Assembly (NCBI RefSeq): GCF_023898315.1 | Contig: NC_064619.1 | Span: 500,498,594 to 500,562,593, forward strand | Direction: 5' to 3' | Length of the DNA stretch: 64,000 nt | Source: Schistocerca nitens | Taxonomy: Eukaryota > Arthropoda > Insecta > Orthoptera > Acrididae | Shown: piece after piece, positions 11,795 to 22,553 of the stretch | Layout of the letters: each line of letters starts with the position of its first letter | Numbering within the stretch: position 1 is the stretch's first letter | Made by a program: the position numbers and the translations under genes | Notes under the pieces: generated by a model | The model's input: only the letters and a program-made list of their open reading frames with translations | Databases searched by the model: none | Told to the model about the DNA's origin: nothing

Positions 11795-12985
11795 GTTACG
11801 GTCTTCAGTCCGAAGACTGGTTGATGTGTCCTGTGCAAGCCTGTTCATCTCCGAGTAACTACTGCAACATACGTACTTCTGAATTTGACTACTATATTAA
11901 TCTCTTGGTCTCCCGCTACGATTTTACCCCCCCCCCCCCCCCTTCCCACGCCCGCTTTCCTCCAGTACTAAATCTTTGATTCCTTGATGTCTCAGAGTGT
12001 GTCCTACCAACCGATTCCTTCTTCTAGCCAAGTTCTATCACAAATTTCTTTTCTCCCCATTTCCTTTCAATATCTCCACGTTAGTTACGTGATCTACCTA
12101 TTTTCAGCATTCATCTGTAGCATCACACTTCAAAAGTTTCTGTTCTCTTCTTGTCTACACTGTTTATCGTCCATGATTCACTTCCATACATGGCTACGCT
12201 CTATACAAATACTTTCAGAAAAGAATTCATACACTTAAATCTATACTCGATGTTAATAAATTTCTGTTATTCAGAGACGCTTTTCTTGCCTTTGCCAGTC
12301 TACATTTTATATCCTCTCTCCTTCGAACATCATTAGTTATTCTCCTCTCCATAAAGCAAAACTCTTCTACTACTTCAAGCGTCTCGTTTTCTAATCTGAT
12401 TTCCTCAGGATCGTCTGATTTAATTCTACTACATTCCATTACCTTCGTTTTGATGTCCATCTTATATCTTCCTTTCAAGACACTGCCCACTCCCTTCAAC
12501 TGCTCTTCCAAGTCCTTTGCTGTCTGTGACATAATTACAATGTCATCGGCAAACCTCAACGTTTTATTTCTTCTCCCTGTACTTTGCTCAGTATGCAGAC
12601 TGAGTAACATCAGCGATAGGCTAAAAGCCTGTCTCACTCCCTTCTCAACCACTGCTTCAATTTCTTGCCCCTCAACTCTAACAACTGTCACCTGGTTTCT
12701 GCACAATTTGTAAATAGCCTTTCACTCCTTGTATTTTACTCTTGCCACCTTTAGAACTTGAAAGAGGGTTTTCCAGTCAACTTTGCCAAAAGTTTTCTCT
12801 AAGTCTACAAATGCTATAAACGTACGTTTGCCTCTCCTTAACGTATCTTGTATGAGAAGTAGTAGGGTCACTATTGCCTCCCGTGTTCCTACATTTTTCT
12901 GGAATAAAAACTGATTTTCACCGGGGTCGGCTTCTACCAGTCTTTTTCTATACTTCTGCAAAGAATTCGTGATAGTATTTTGCAA
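11795..12985 (-). mobile_element. LINE (family A) 5'-truncated copy 1
   Basis: Reverse-strand remnant of a non-LTR retrotransposon. RT motifs run from right to left: FVDLEKTFGKVDW (12722-12985) and, further on, GVRQAFSLSLML, LRFADDIVIMS (the FADD catalytic box), EEFCFMERRITNDVRRREDI and RLAKARKA (12227-12706). The 3' untranslated tail extends to about 11795 and ends in a small hairpin, GTCTTCAGTCCGAAGAC. The 5' part (endonuclease and early RT) is missing, as is usual for LINEs. A run of 16 C at 11927-11942 lies in the tail. Frame breaks make it inactive. The clade was not assigned. Confidence 0.85.
12227..12985 (-). pseudogene. LINE reverse transcriptase fragment
   Basis: Coding part of LINE copy 1. 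Two frames are needed: 12722-12985 (fingers and palm, FVDLEKTFGKVDW, where the first catalytic Asp of the family lies in VDLEKAFD and here reads FG) and 12227-12706 (FADD box followed by the thumb region). The loss of the D in the first motif and the frame change show decay. The protein would have reverse-transcribed LINE RNA at a nicked genomic target. Confidence 0.8.
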
Positions 12986-13478
12986 CCGTGACTTATAAAT
13001 GCAGCAAAATAAATAAACGTTCTAGTGCTGCTCTCGAATTAGCAAAATTTAGGTTGAAATTGCTCTCTGCCCGTACTGATTTCAGTTTCCCAGCGAGAAT
13101 TTTTTTAGGATTTTCATCGTCACTGTTGTGTTTATGTATGCTCCAGTTTAACTGTTTTTCTCGAATATATTCTTCAATTTAGTGTATTTGTTAGTACTTC
13201 GTTTGACCACTCCATTTCCTTCTGAAAGTTCCCCCGATTCTTGCATAGCTACTTAGCTAACCAGCACGTCTGGCCACCATATATAGGTGCTGAGGTGTGT
13301 CTTACGACCTGACACTTGGATATTCGTGTCTGTGGAGTGACGGCGTTTGTCAGCAAACGATTGTGCAGTGGTCTTTCCGAGCGGTGTCGCATACTGGTTA
13401 TTCCGACGGACCCTCACTCGCGAGAAGTGGCATTCAGGCGCCCTATCGAGTATCTAGAGTCCGATTTTTTTCTCTAGC
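12986..13478. other. unassigned sequence
   Basis: Nothing recognised beyond the LINE truncation point. AT-rich, with a short GC-richer part from 13270. Confidence 0.45.
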
Positions 13479-13489
13479 TTCACTAATTC

Positions 13490-13664
13490 AAAAAAATGGT
13501 TCAAATGGCTCTGAGCACTATGGGACTCAACTGCTGTGGTCATAAGTCCCCTAGAACTTAGAACTACTTAAACCTAACTAACCTAAGGACAGCACACAAC
13601 ACCCAGCCATCACGAGGCAGAGAAAATCCCTGACCCCGCCGGGAATCGAACCCGGGAATCCGGG
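13490..13664 (-). mobile_element. SINE, 5'-truncated, with an alternative tRNA-like head
   Basis: On the reverse strand the tail is the usual family-1 end (AGAGCCATTTGAACC), but the head reads CCGGGTTCGATTCCCGGCGG GGTCAGGG, a different B-box context from the other copies. A perfect 11-bp target duplication, TTCACTAATTC, lies at 13479-13489 and 13665-13675. The upstream half of the head is missing. It is either a separate subfamily or a chimera formed during reverse transcription. Confidence 0.9.
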
Positions 13665-13675
13665 TTCACTAATTC

Positions 13676-14359
13676 GATTAAAGGAAATGACGGTATGGTT
13701 TCTGTAAACAGGCACGGCCATGTTCCTTTCCAATCCTTTTCTAGCACAGATCTGCGCTCCGTCGCTAAAGACGTCGTTGTTGAGCCCTAATCTTGCTGTG
13801 CTACCCTGTAGCAGAGGCTAGGAGAAAACGCTCCTAACATGCTGTACCCAACGAAGGACGTGATTGTGCGCCATCTAAAGCAGCACAGCGATGCCCCACG
13901 GACGGCAGCACATTTCAGTACCACAAAGATTAGAGCTACGAGATGGTAACGCTTAGGTGGACCTGAAGAAGTTGGACTGAGAAATGGGGCGCTATAAAAC
14001 AATCAAGCCCCTTCTCTCTAATGGTAGTTTAAAATGTTAGGCGACAGTTGAACGAGACGCGTACGTAGCGCGCAGTTTTGGTATAATTATTCAGGCTTCC
14101 TCCAGAATGAATCATTAATGATGCGGTCGTCGTCAAGCCTGCGGTTGATGGTCGTTTGGATGATGAGGGCGTTAACGGCCAGGCGTCACATAACTGCCCA
14201 CTTTGTGAGGCTGTGTCGTGCATGCTAGAGATGCCACCCTACGTGATGTGTTCCTTTTAATATCGGTCATCCGTATACAGAACGGTCTACGCGCCGTTTA
14301 CCTTTGGCATAACTGCGACGCACAACAGTAATCACTAATAACACAGATCATCGCTGTAT
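13676..14359. other. unassigned sequence
   Basis: No supported gene, repeat end or RNA. Overlapping frames at 13787-14223 on the reverse strand have no recognisable motifs. Confidence 0.45.
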
Positions 14360-14369
14360 ACCTAGGTAG

Positions 14370-14759
14370 CCGGCCGCTGTGACCGAGCGGTTCTAGACGC
14401 TTCCGCCCGGTACCGCGCTGCTACTGTGGTCGCAGCTTCGAATCCTGGCCTTAGGTTAGTTAGGTTCAAAAATGGTTCAAATGGCTTTGAGCACTATGGG
14501 ACTTAACTGCTGAGGTCATCAGTCCCCTAGAACTTTGAACTACTTAAACCTAACTAACCTAAGGACATCGCACACATCCATGCCCGAAGCAGGATTCGAA
14601 CCTGCGACCGTAGCGGTGACGCGGTTCCAGACTGTAGCGCCTAGAACCGCTCGGCCCCCTGGCGTGCGTTAGTTAGGTTTAAGTAGTTGTAAGTCTAGGG
14701 GACTGATGACCTCAGATGTTAAGTCCCACAGTGCTTAGAGCCATTTGAACCATTTGAAC
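14370..14759 (+). mobile_element. tRNA-headed SINE split by another SINE
   Basis: The head (14370-14449) and the body/tail (14668-14759) belong to one forward SINE, interrupted by a reverse SINE at 14467-14667. The outer copy is flanked by ACCTAGGTAG (14360-14369) and ACCTAAGTAG (14760-14769), a 10-bp target duplication with one difference. Part of the head-body junction (CTCGGGCATGGATG) is deleted. Confidence 0.88.
14467..14667 (-). mobile_element. tRNA-headed SINE nested in a SINE
   Basis: Full-length reverse copy with B-box GGATTCGAACC (as written on the plus strand) and the AGAGCCATTTGAACC end. The target duplication GTTAGTTAGGTT (14455-14466, 14668-14679) is part of the conserved body of the host SINE, so this copy landed in the host's GTTAGTTAGG motif. 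Confidence 0.92.
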
Positions 14760-14769
14760 ACCTAAGTAG

Positions 14770-17700
14770 TTAGTCTGCAACCTACCGTACACAGAATGTC
14801 CTCCCTCCAGGTAAGATCGGAGATGGCGTTTATGCAACGGTTGAATCCCTTGCATAAGTAAATGAATGCACTCGTGCCGTATACCACCAAGCAAGAGAGC
14901 AGTAAAGTATTCGTGAGATGCGACAACGCCTCTATAAACTTCGAACTCCTTTCGGGTAGGCTTTCCTAACGCCGCAACACGATGGAGGAGTTCACTGGGA
15001 AATATATAAATAAAACCATTGTGTAAGGCTCATAGTAAAGGTAGCTACATTCAGTTTCGTAAGAGCTACTGTTTCCGTTTGGGTAAGCTGAGATGAATGG
15101 ACGAAATAGCTGCGTAGTAAACCCATGCCCAGATGTACTGGGCTCCAAGTGGCGTTTAGGTTTATGTGGGCCCAGGGCGACTGTTATTTGTGATATTTGT
15201 TACTGGATCCGGCAGGAGGGTATTAAGACCACTTACCAAATAGGTGGGGCGTAGCAATTTATCCATTACAGGCCGTTAGAACCTGAAAACAATGCACGGT
15301 CCTATAGCCACACATCATGTGAACGATCGTACACGTCTCTGTTCAAAATTCAATGGTCCACGAATGTCGAATGGACTCTGACGAGTCTTATCAGAAGAAT
15401 TATAGCATGACTTCGTGTGCAGTGGTGCTGACATCATCGACATTGCACTGTGGATCGGCGGAATATTTCAGAGCCTGATGAGTCACGGGATACGGTGGGG
15501 CACTCTGTGGATGTGGCAGATGCCAGCAAACAATACTTTCCCTCCTGCGGTGACATCCAGTGCTAAGGTGGGGGTTAGTTTTCCCTTGCCTGGAATGAGC
15601 GGGGTACTTTAATAGTAAAATAAACTTAGATATCTGATCAGCATTGTAGACACTAGTGTGCTTCCTACATCGCGACATTTCTGTCGAGTCGGAAATCTGT
15701 CGTATGTGCAGTCTTTCTCCGCGATCGGAATAGTAAGGAGAAAATTCTGCTACACTATCTGCTCCTTTCCACACACCACACAGTGGGTTCTCGAGAACGA
15801 ATCCACATGTAGAAGAATTCGTACATCCTCTTAGTTGCATGGTTGACGTCATTGGATGGAACAGCAATGGATGTTCTGAGACACTTGGACACACAGTGTA
15901 GGGCTTTATTGGTTTTGTTGACTACTCTATATGAACATCGCGGAAACACCTGCAATGTTTTCCTCAATTTTGTCGTAATATCTGCCGTGGGGAGTCCTAG
16001 AACTTCTCATATTTAATTAAATTGATACTGCGTTGGCGTAAGAAGAGTTCTTAATATACGACCGAAGATAAGTCGAAGCTTTTGCCAATTAAATGTGTAC
16101 GGCAGGAGGATGTTCTTTCAATTAAAACAACATATATCTGCTGGCCCTCAAAGGAAGTCATTTATCACTACTGTATCAAAATTTTATGCTTATTCCTCAG
16201 ACATAGGGACATTTTAGGCACATAGGGACACATTAGCGGAATAAAAAAGTTATCGTAGTGTACTAATATATTCGTATGACTACTGATTCTCTGAAAGAAG
16301 CTATGTTACTAGATATAGCTAAAGAAATTTAAATTACTTCTTGAATTTGGGGTGAATGAAACATGTAAGAAAGTAAGTTTATGAAAGAAATAGAATTCCT
16401 CAACTATAGAATAGCGTGCCACATGGCAAAAACTTTTACTGACCTGTATTGATATTCCACATGTTTTGCTAATGACGGATAATTTTGTGTAAAGTTATTC
16501 ATATGAAGGCGTTGTCGAGTTGCTGTAAGAGCAAAGCGTAAGTAAATACGAGAGGAGACAGTACGTGGTGCAAATTCTCCGGCTTCTGCTACGCATATTT
16601 ACACACGAAACGGATGTACTGCCTTGCCAGGAAGAGACCCTCCAGAACATTAGCTGATTCACGCGTTTCCTTTTCGTGAGTGACTACCATTGTTCCCAAA
16701 CAGCAAAGTGCGCGTTATGCGCCATTTGTAAACATGACATTGTAACAGCTGTCGCCCACTGGGGTCATAGTCCGACACTTCTGCTTGTGTTCGACGTACT
16801 GAGTTTATTAGATGTAGCTTGTCAAGGCAAATATACGACGAAATTTGTGTAGCAAGCAAGTTCATTCTTAACGCCATTTGCTAACGTAGGTTATATCTTC
16901 ACTATCGTATATAAAGGAATTCCCAGGCAATCTGAAAGTTATAATTTACAGGAGTGTTGTTAATATTAGATGGTGTTAGAAACTAAGTTCTTAAAATAAA
17001 TGCCACCCTCCTTTTATAATGACTCTATTTGTCTGAAGTGCTTAGGAAGGAAAGCGTAAATCATTATTTGAGAATGGAGATTTGAACTCACCTGTTACTG
17101 AGTACAAGAGGTGATGATATTTGGTACAGTTAATTGTATATAAATAGAAGAAACATTGTCATGCGTACTGGGGTTTTTACAGATTCTATGTACTTCATGT
17201 GTTCGCTTCGACTTACAGGGATTTTTGTGATTGTGTTTTAATCTGGCTCACTACTTTCCTTCAGATACGATCTAAGTACTTAAATTGCTGATTGATTATT
17301 GCCGAGGGAATTGTTTCTGATGACTAATTTGTTGTTGAAGTAATGATAAAAACTCAGTTCCACGCTTAATCATTGCATTTGATACTCAGTGCAAAATTAA
17401 TTTATTATCTAAGTAAAACACTAGTAAATGTGTCAACACATGCATTATTGTGAAATCACAGTTAACGTAGTGCCTGCGTTGTTTTCATTCTAAAATTATC
17501 TCTGTAGATAATTATCTTCAATAAATCTGAAACAAATTGAAAACACTACTTTCTAGAAGAGTACAATTCTCTACTCTTCATCATCCAAAAAAGTCTGAAT
17601 TCCTTAAATAAATCAACAGTTATTATTTCTTTTCGATTCTTCATTTCAAATACCACGCCATGCAATAATGCTAGCAGTAAAGTATAGTTGAGGATATATC

Positions 17701-18336
17701 TTTTCGTCGTTGAATTATTTCACAGTGACGTTTACGTCACCGATACGATAGCGTAGTCACTATAGGTGTTCTTACAATGAGGAGCAACTGTGCTCTAAAT
17801 TGTCTAATGTTGGTCTCGGTAATCACCAGTAATTGCTGAAGACAGTGAATGCTGGAGCAAAGTTTCCAACATCATCAGAACTAGCTGGGAGGCGTGAGAT
17901 GTCCCGTGGTGTCACACAAGATTAAAATACGTTTGATGTTTTACGCTCATCCCATCAAAGTGTACTCACCCGGTATAGGTACGTAAATGACGATTGTTTT
18001 GGCCTCCAATGGACAATGCTGTCATTTCCTCATATCCAAGAAAGAATTATCTTTGAGAGTGCTTCATTGGTTCACAGAAGCTAGTATTATTGCCCACGCA
18101 GTATGAGTCACAGTTACCTTTCAGTTTAATTCTACGAGCTCTGTTAAAATGTATTCTCCTCAGTTCTTCACGATTTCTTAATTTCTTTTCAACCTCTAAC
18201 TTTCGCATTACATGATACGCATTAGTGTAGATCCACAGTGCTCCATGCACATAACCCAATTTATGTAAGCAGATTTCGAGTACGGTCGGTGATTTTATAG
18301 TAATGAATATAATACTGCATCGCGGAACAGTGTGAT
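14770..18336. other. long unassigned, mostly AT-rich stretch
   Basis: No element end, domain or RNA gene was recognised. The longest reverse frame (15400-15894) has no motif, no compositional signal and no neighbours to support it. The segment 16000-18000 is AT-rich with many short A/T runs. This is the quietest part of the left half. Confidence 0.5.
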
Positions 18337-18468
18337 TTCTCTAAACCACTTCAGGCAAATGCTGGGATGGTTCCTTGAAAGACTACGACCGACTTCCTTC
18401 CCTAAACCGTTGGGGTCGATGACCTCGCTGTTTCGTCGCCTCCCCAAATCAACCAACCAACAACCCCC
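18337..18468 (+). mobile_element. SINE (family 3) body, 5'-truncated
   Basis: GGGATGGTTCCTTGAAAGAC, then GACTTCCTTCCC and GATGACCTCGCTGTTTCGTC with an AATCAACCAACCAAC end match the body of another locust SINE that I recognise from memory. The tRNA-like head is missing. Confidence 0.65.
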
Positions 18469-18890
18469 GAACAGTAAATGCACACTATTTCATTCATTTG
18501 ATTCATCAGTGGGAAATGGCGTTTGATAACACTTTATTGTCGTACCGGAATATTCAGTGAAACATTGTGACGTAATCTTCTCAGTTTCGTGTTACTGCGG
18601 CGTTTTAGAGAATTTCGTTGACATCGTCAGTAGAATAGTGTATAATGTCACGTAAGCGTGAAGCTGCTATTCTCCAGTTGCCCGAGAAAATTTAGGCAGT
18701 AAAACAGCTGAGATGGATTGCACTTACAAATGGAAAGTGCTTGCTTGTAATAATTTGGAGAATTTTTAGTTTTTTAACCGTAGTTATGTTTTTTTCTGCC
18801 ATTCAACTGTAATTTTTACGTGGTCTATAGGAGCACAAGGTGGAAATTGTTTACTTAAAGAGAGAACGAAAGCCCCGCACACATGCACAC

Positions 18891-18962
18891 CAGATGTAAG
18901 AGTTTTGTCGTGGTTGACCCTCCCAAGGCTATCGGTAGTTCTGGCGGGAATATCGTATACTT
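18891..18962 (-). mobile_element. short LINE family A fragment
   Basis: AAGAGTTTTGTCGTGG, CCCTCCCAAGGCTATCGGTAG and GGGAATATCGTATAC resemble, as I recall it, the reverse strand of the palm-upstream region of the LINE whose 3' ends occur elsewhere in this window. Only about 70 bp survive. Confidence 0.45.
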
Positions 18963-19202
18963 ATTTTGTACGAATATCTTCGTTACTGTTTCTATTAGTT
19001 AAATTGCGTTCTGTTTTGTGTGTTTATGAGCCGTTTCTCATTCGAGAGGTGGAAAGAATTTGATTATAGCTTGAGGGATTATTTACAGTATTTATTTTGA
19101 AGTCAAAGTACGTAACCTTTATCGTTGATGTTTGCGATACATATGGTATTTCTAAATTTTCCTTGCAAACTCCAGATCGCGAAGCCGATTAGCATACTAA
19201 TC

Positions 19203-19275
19203 ACGGAAAACTTAAATTAGGATGGCCGGACGCGTGTTTGAGCCGTCGTCCTCCCGAATGCGAGTCCCGTGAAGT
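19203..19275 (-). mobile_element. SINE (family 3) tRNA-like head fragment
   Basis: GGATGGCCGGACGCG, then TTTGAGCCGTCGTCCTCCCG and AATGCGAGTCCC match the antisense of the tRNA-like head of the same locust SINE family as at 18337. Only the head region is preserved. Confidence 0.6.
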
Positions 19276-19754
19276 CATCTGAGACTGGCTGCCGGGATTT
19301 GGTACTTTTTGGGAAAGAAATAGGACTAGATTTGGCACTCTTCGCTATGCACCGCAAATCTTAGGGGAAACATATAACGGATATGTTACATTTTGACGGA
19401 CATAACAGTTTTTATTACATAGGTAATGGTTCCAAGTAGCGGTGCAGCCTGTTATCTCATTTTTCAATTTCTTGGATTTGGTACCTTATGGAAATGTGCT
19501 GCTTATACAGGAAACGTGCAGATGGAAGACAGACGACAATACTTGGCCTTTCGAAGATGACGTGTAACCCTGTCTTGGGGCAGCTCGTACTGTTCCCTTC
19601 GTACCAAATTGTTTCTGAAATTTTCATGAGGTTTTCAAATACGAGTGACGCGTAGGCCGATTGTTTTTGTTCAGTCCAGATAAGCAATTCGTGAACAGAG
19701 AAGCAATGTCACTTTTGGAGTACCTAAATGTACATTGATTCTTTGTTGTTTAAC

Positions 19755-19956
19755 AAAAATGGTTCAAATGGCTCTGAGCACTATGGGACTTAACACCTAT
19801 GGTCATCAGTCCCCTAGAACTTAGAACTACTTAAACCTAACTAACCTAAGGACATCACACAAATCCATGCCCGAGGCAGGATACGAACCTGCGACCGTAG
19901 CGGTCACGCGGTTCCAGACTGAAGCGCCTAGAACCGCTCGGCCACACTGGCCGGCG
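19755..19956 (-). mobile_element. tRNA-headed SINE (family 1)
   Basis: Full-length reverse copy. TGTTGTTTAAC (19744-19754) and TGTTGCTTAAC (19957-19967) form an 11-bp target duplication with one difference. Head boxes and tail are as in the other copies. It ends only 32 bp from the left end of the DD41D element. Confidence 0.92.
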
Positions 19957-20065
19957 TGTTGCTTAACATGCCTTAGTATTTCCATATACAGGGTGTTACA
20001 AAAAGGTACGGTCAAACTTTCGGGAAACATTCAATACACACAAATAAATAAAAGATGTTATGTGG

Positions 20066-20261
20066 AGCCGGCCGGTGTGGCCAAGCGGTTAAAGGCGCTT
20101 CAGTCTGGAACCGCGCGACCGCTACGGTCGCAGGTTCGAATCCTGCCTCGGGCATGGATGTGTGTGATGTCCTTAGGCTAGTTAGGTTTAAGTAGTTCTA
20201 AGTTCTAGGGGACTGATGACCTGCGATGTTAAGTCCCATAGTGCTCAGAGCCATTTTTTTT
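20066..20261 (+). mobile_element. tRNA-headed SINE inside the DD41D element
   Basis: TGTTATGTGG is repeated perfectly at 20056-20065 and 20262-20271. The head reads GTGTGGCCAAGCGGTTAAAG, an unusually good match to a class II tRNA (Leu/Ser-like) D-arm, with B-box GGTTCGAATCC. It breaks the left inverted repeat of its host and is therefore younger. Confidence 0.93.
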
Positions 20262-20338
20262 TGTTATGTGGACATGTGTCCGGAAACGCATAATTTGCAT
20301 GTTAGAGCTCATTTTAGTTTCGTCAGTATGTACTGTAC

Positions 20339-20911
20339 TTCCTCGATTCACCGCCAGTTGGCCCAATTGACGAGAATCCGCACGCAATTGTGCAATCACT
20401 TCATCAACACAGATTTTCTGTGAACGTTTGGGCAGGCATTGTTGGTGATGTCTTGATTGGGCCCCATGTTCTTCCACCTACGCTCAATGGAGCACGTTAT
20501 CATGATTTCATACGGGATACTCTACCTGTGCTGCTAGAACATGTGCCTTTACAAGTACGACATAACATGTGGTTCATGCACGATGGAGCTCCTGCACATT
20601 TCAGTCGAAGTGTTCGTACACTTCTCAACAACAGATTCGGCGACCGATGGATTGGTATAGGCGGACCAATTCCATGGCCTCAACGCTCTTCTGACCTCAA
20701 CCCTCTTGATTTTCATTTATGGGGGCATTTGAAAGCTCTTGTCTACGCAACCCCGGTACCAAATGTAGAGACTCTTCGTGCTCGTATTGTGGACGGCTGT
20801 GATACAATACGCCATTCTCCAGGGCTGCATCAGCTCATCAGGGATTCCATGCGACGGAAGGTGGATGCATGTATCCTCGCTAACGGAGGACATTTTGAAC
20901 ATTTCCTGTAA
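20339..20911 (+). pseudogene. DD41D transposase, C-terminal part
   Basis: An open frame of about 190 codons begins without a start at roughly 20339 (DENPHAIVQSLHQHRFSVNV) and ends at a stop at 20909-20911. It carries VWAGIVGDVLIGP, then FMHDGAPAHFSR with the second catalytic Asp, RWIGIGGPIPWPQR, and NPLDFHLWG with the third; 41 residues separate these two aspartates. The C-terminus CDTIRHSPGLHQLIRDSMRR is intact. The DNA-binding region and the first catalytic Asp are absent because of the internal deletion. SPDL, usual in the family, reads SSDL. An in-frame Met at 20390 is probably not the real start. Confidence 0.85.
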
Positions 20912-21115
20912 CTAAGTGTTTGAAGTCACGCTGGTACGTTCTGTTGCTGTGTGTTTCTATTCCATGATTAATGTGATTTGAAGAGAAGTAATAAAATGAG
21001 CTCTAACATGGAAAGTAAGTGTTTCCGGACACATGTCCACCTAACATATTTTCTTTCTTTGTGTGTGGGGAATGTTTCCTGAAAGTTTGGCCGTACCTTT
21101 TTGCAACACCCTTTA

Positions 21116-22550
21116 TACCTCAAGTTTTATTTATTTCGGTTGACAGTCGTACATAAGAAAGCCATCTCTCCGATGTGTTATTTTTCTTATTTGATTTATT
21201 TCTGTGTTGTCTGGACAGATTTGGAAGCTGTATACAAATAACCACTCTCATTCTTGGAGACTGATCCTGCAACCTCAGCTTGTGAACACGATGTTTCCTG
21301 TAAAGAAACGGAATATTCCCTCGTCTCTTTCCACGCGGATCCCACTATAAAGGATAATATCGGGCGCGGAAAATAAGAAAGGTTGGAAGGGCGCCGTTAA
21401 GCCGTCTTAATGGATCGGGACGCATAAAACGGCGCTTTACGCTCGCCCTTATTCGTGAGGCCCGCTCTCCGCCAGTGTGCGCTGGCAGACGAGTGACGTC
21501 AACTAGCGGCAGAATTTCAGTAATGAAGCTCCGCAGCCACGCCCCGTTACAACGTCTGTCGAGCAGGGCGAGGCGAGCGAACGGGAACTGCAGGGGCAAT
21601 AAAAACGAGAACGGGTCCTCTCGTGCCTCAAAGCCTTATTTGTCACAGTTCCATTTCTTCACATTCATACGAAGCGTTTTAGCGCGCGCTGGTCTAAATA
21701 TTGGAGCCTCTTAATGAGGTACTCCGATACGACCGGCGGTGTTAGACACTTTGCGTTGACGTTATGAGAAATTGAAATTTCAAAATGATTTGTTTTATTG
21801 CCACACACGTACGAGAAATTTGTCAGCATGTTGGATACTGTCCTCAAGTGTGATAACTTCCGTTTTCGTTCTTCAGATTTCCAACAGTACTCTGGTTTAC
21901 GACCAGCCGCTGTGTGTCCATTGAGTTAGAACACCTGGCACAAATGAAGCTAAATTTCTTACGCAGCTTCTGCAAGTGCCCGTAATTTACCGTATATGCT
22001 CGGGTCTTGTTTCTTTTTTTTTTTGTTTTTTTCTTTTTTTTCACAATCGCAAAAGATATCTGAAAGGAAGTTACAAAAAGTTGAATGTCTTGAGCCAAGA
22101 AATTCTTTTTTCACGTGTCCAGGTGGTCCGTTGATTTTACGTGGTTAAAGACGGTATAATATTAATGAAATAGATGCTACTTGAGAAAACTCACTCTCAT
22201 AGAAACAGAGAAAGTAATAGACTGGTGCTAGATTTAATTTCCTTCCATTAGTTCTTACTTTTCACTTCGCTATTCAACTTCTTTCATGTTCAATTAAATT
22301 CAAGAATACCCAGAAAACTCTTATGCTCACACGTCACGCAGCTTCTCGGTACTGAATTTCGGCTTTTTAAAGTTAGTGTTTGTTAACATCTGGTACAGAG
22401 GATAACAAATAGCTGAGGGTGCGTTGATATCTACAATACGACAATTGTATGTATAATGGCAGAAAATTAAGTCTACTTACATTATGCATCTCTGTATTAA
22501 TGATATAGGTGTCAGTTTAAATTCTTTTCGATGTACAACTTGAAGTTCAT
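21116..22550. other. unassigned sequence with a GC-rich core
   Basis: No domain or element end recognised. A GC-rich block with many CpGs lies at about 21345-21600. A T-rich low-complexity tract lies at 22010-22042. The remainder is AT-rich. Confidence 0.45.
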
Positions 22551-22553
22551 CTA

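Larger units (their letters stand above)
19989..21113 (+). mobile_element. DD41D (rosa-like) mariner-superfamily element with long TIRs
   Basis: The left end CAGGGTGTTACAAAAAGGTA pairs with the right end TACCTTTTTGCAACACCC in inverted orientation, with TA on each side (19987-19988 and 21114-21115). The similarity continues inward as GACATGTGTCCGGAAAC and ATGTTAGAGCTC on the left against their inverted copies at about 21000-21045, so the inverted repeats exceed 100 bp once the SINE at 20066-20261 is ignored. The coding part lacks the N-terminal half, so this is an internally deleted, non-autonomous copy. Confidence 0.88.

Noticed and set aside
15400..15894. Reverse-strand open frame of 164 codons
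   Set aside because: No recognisable domain, no flanking signals and no second exon; kept as unassigned sequence.
20066..20261. Possible functional tRNA gene (Leu/Ser-like head)
   Set aside because: The tRNA-like part is joined to the SINE body, is flanked by target duplications and occurs many times; it is a SINE promoter, not a tRNA gene.
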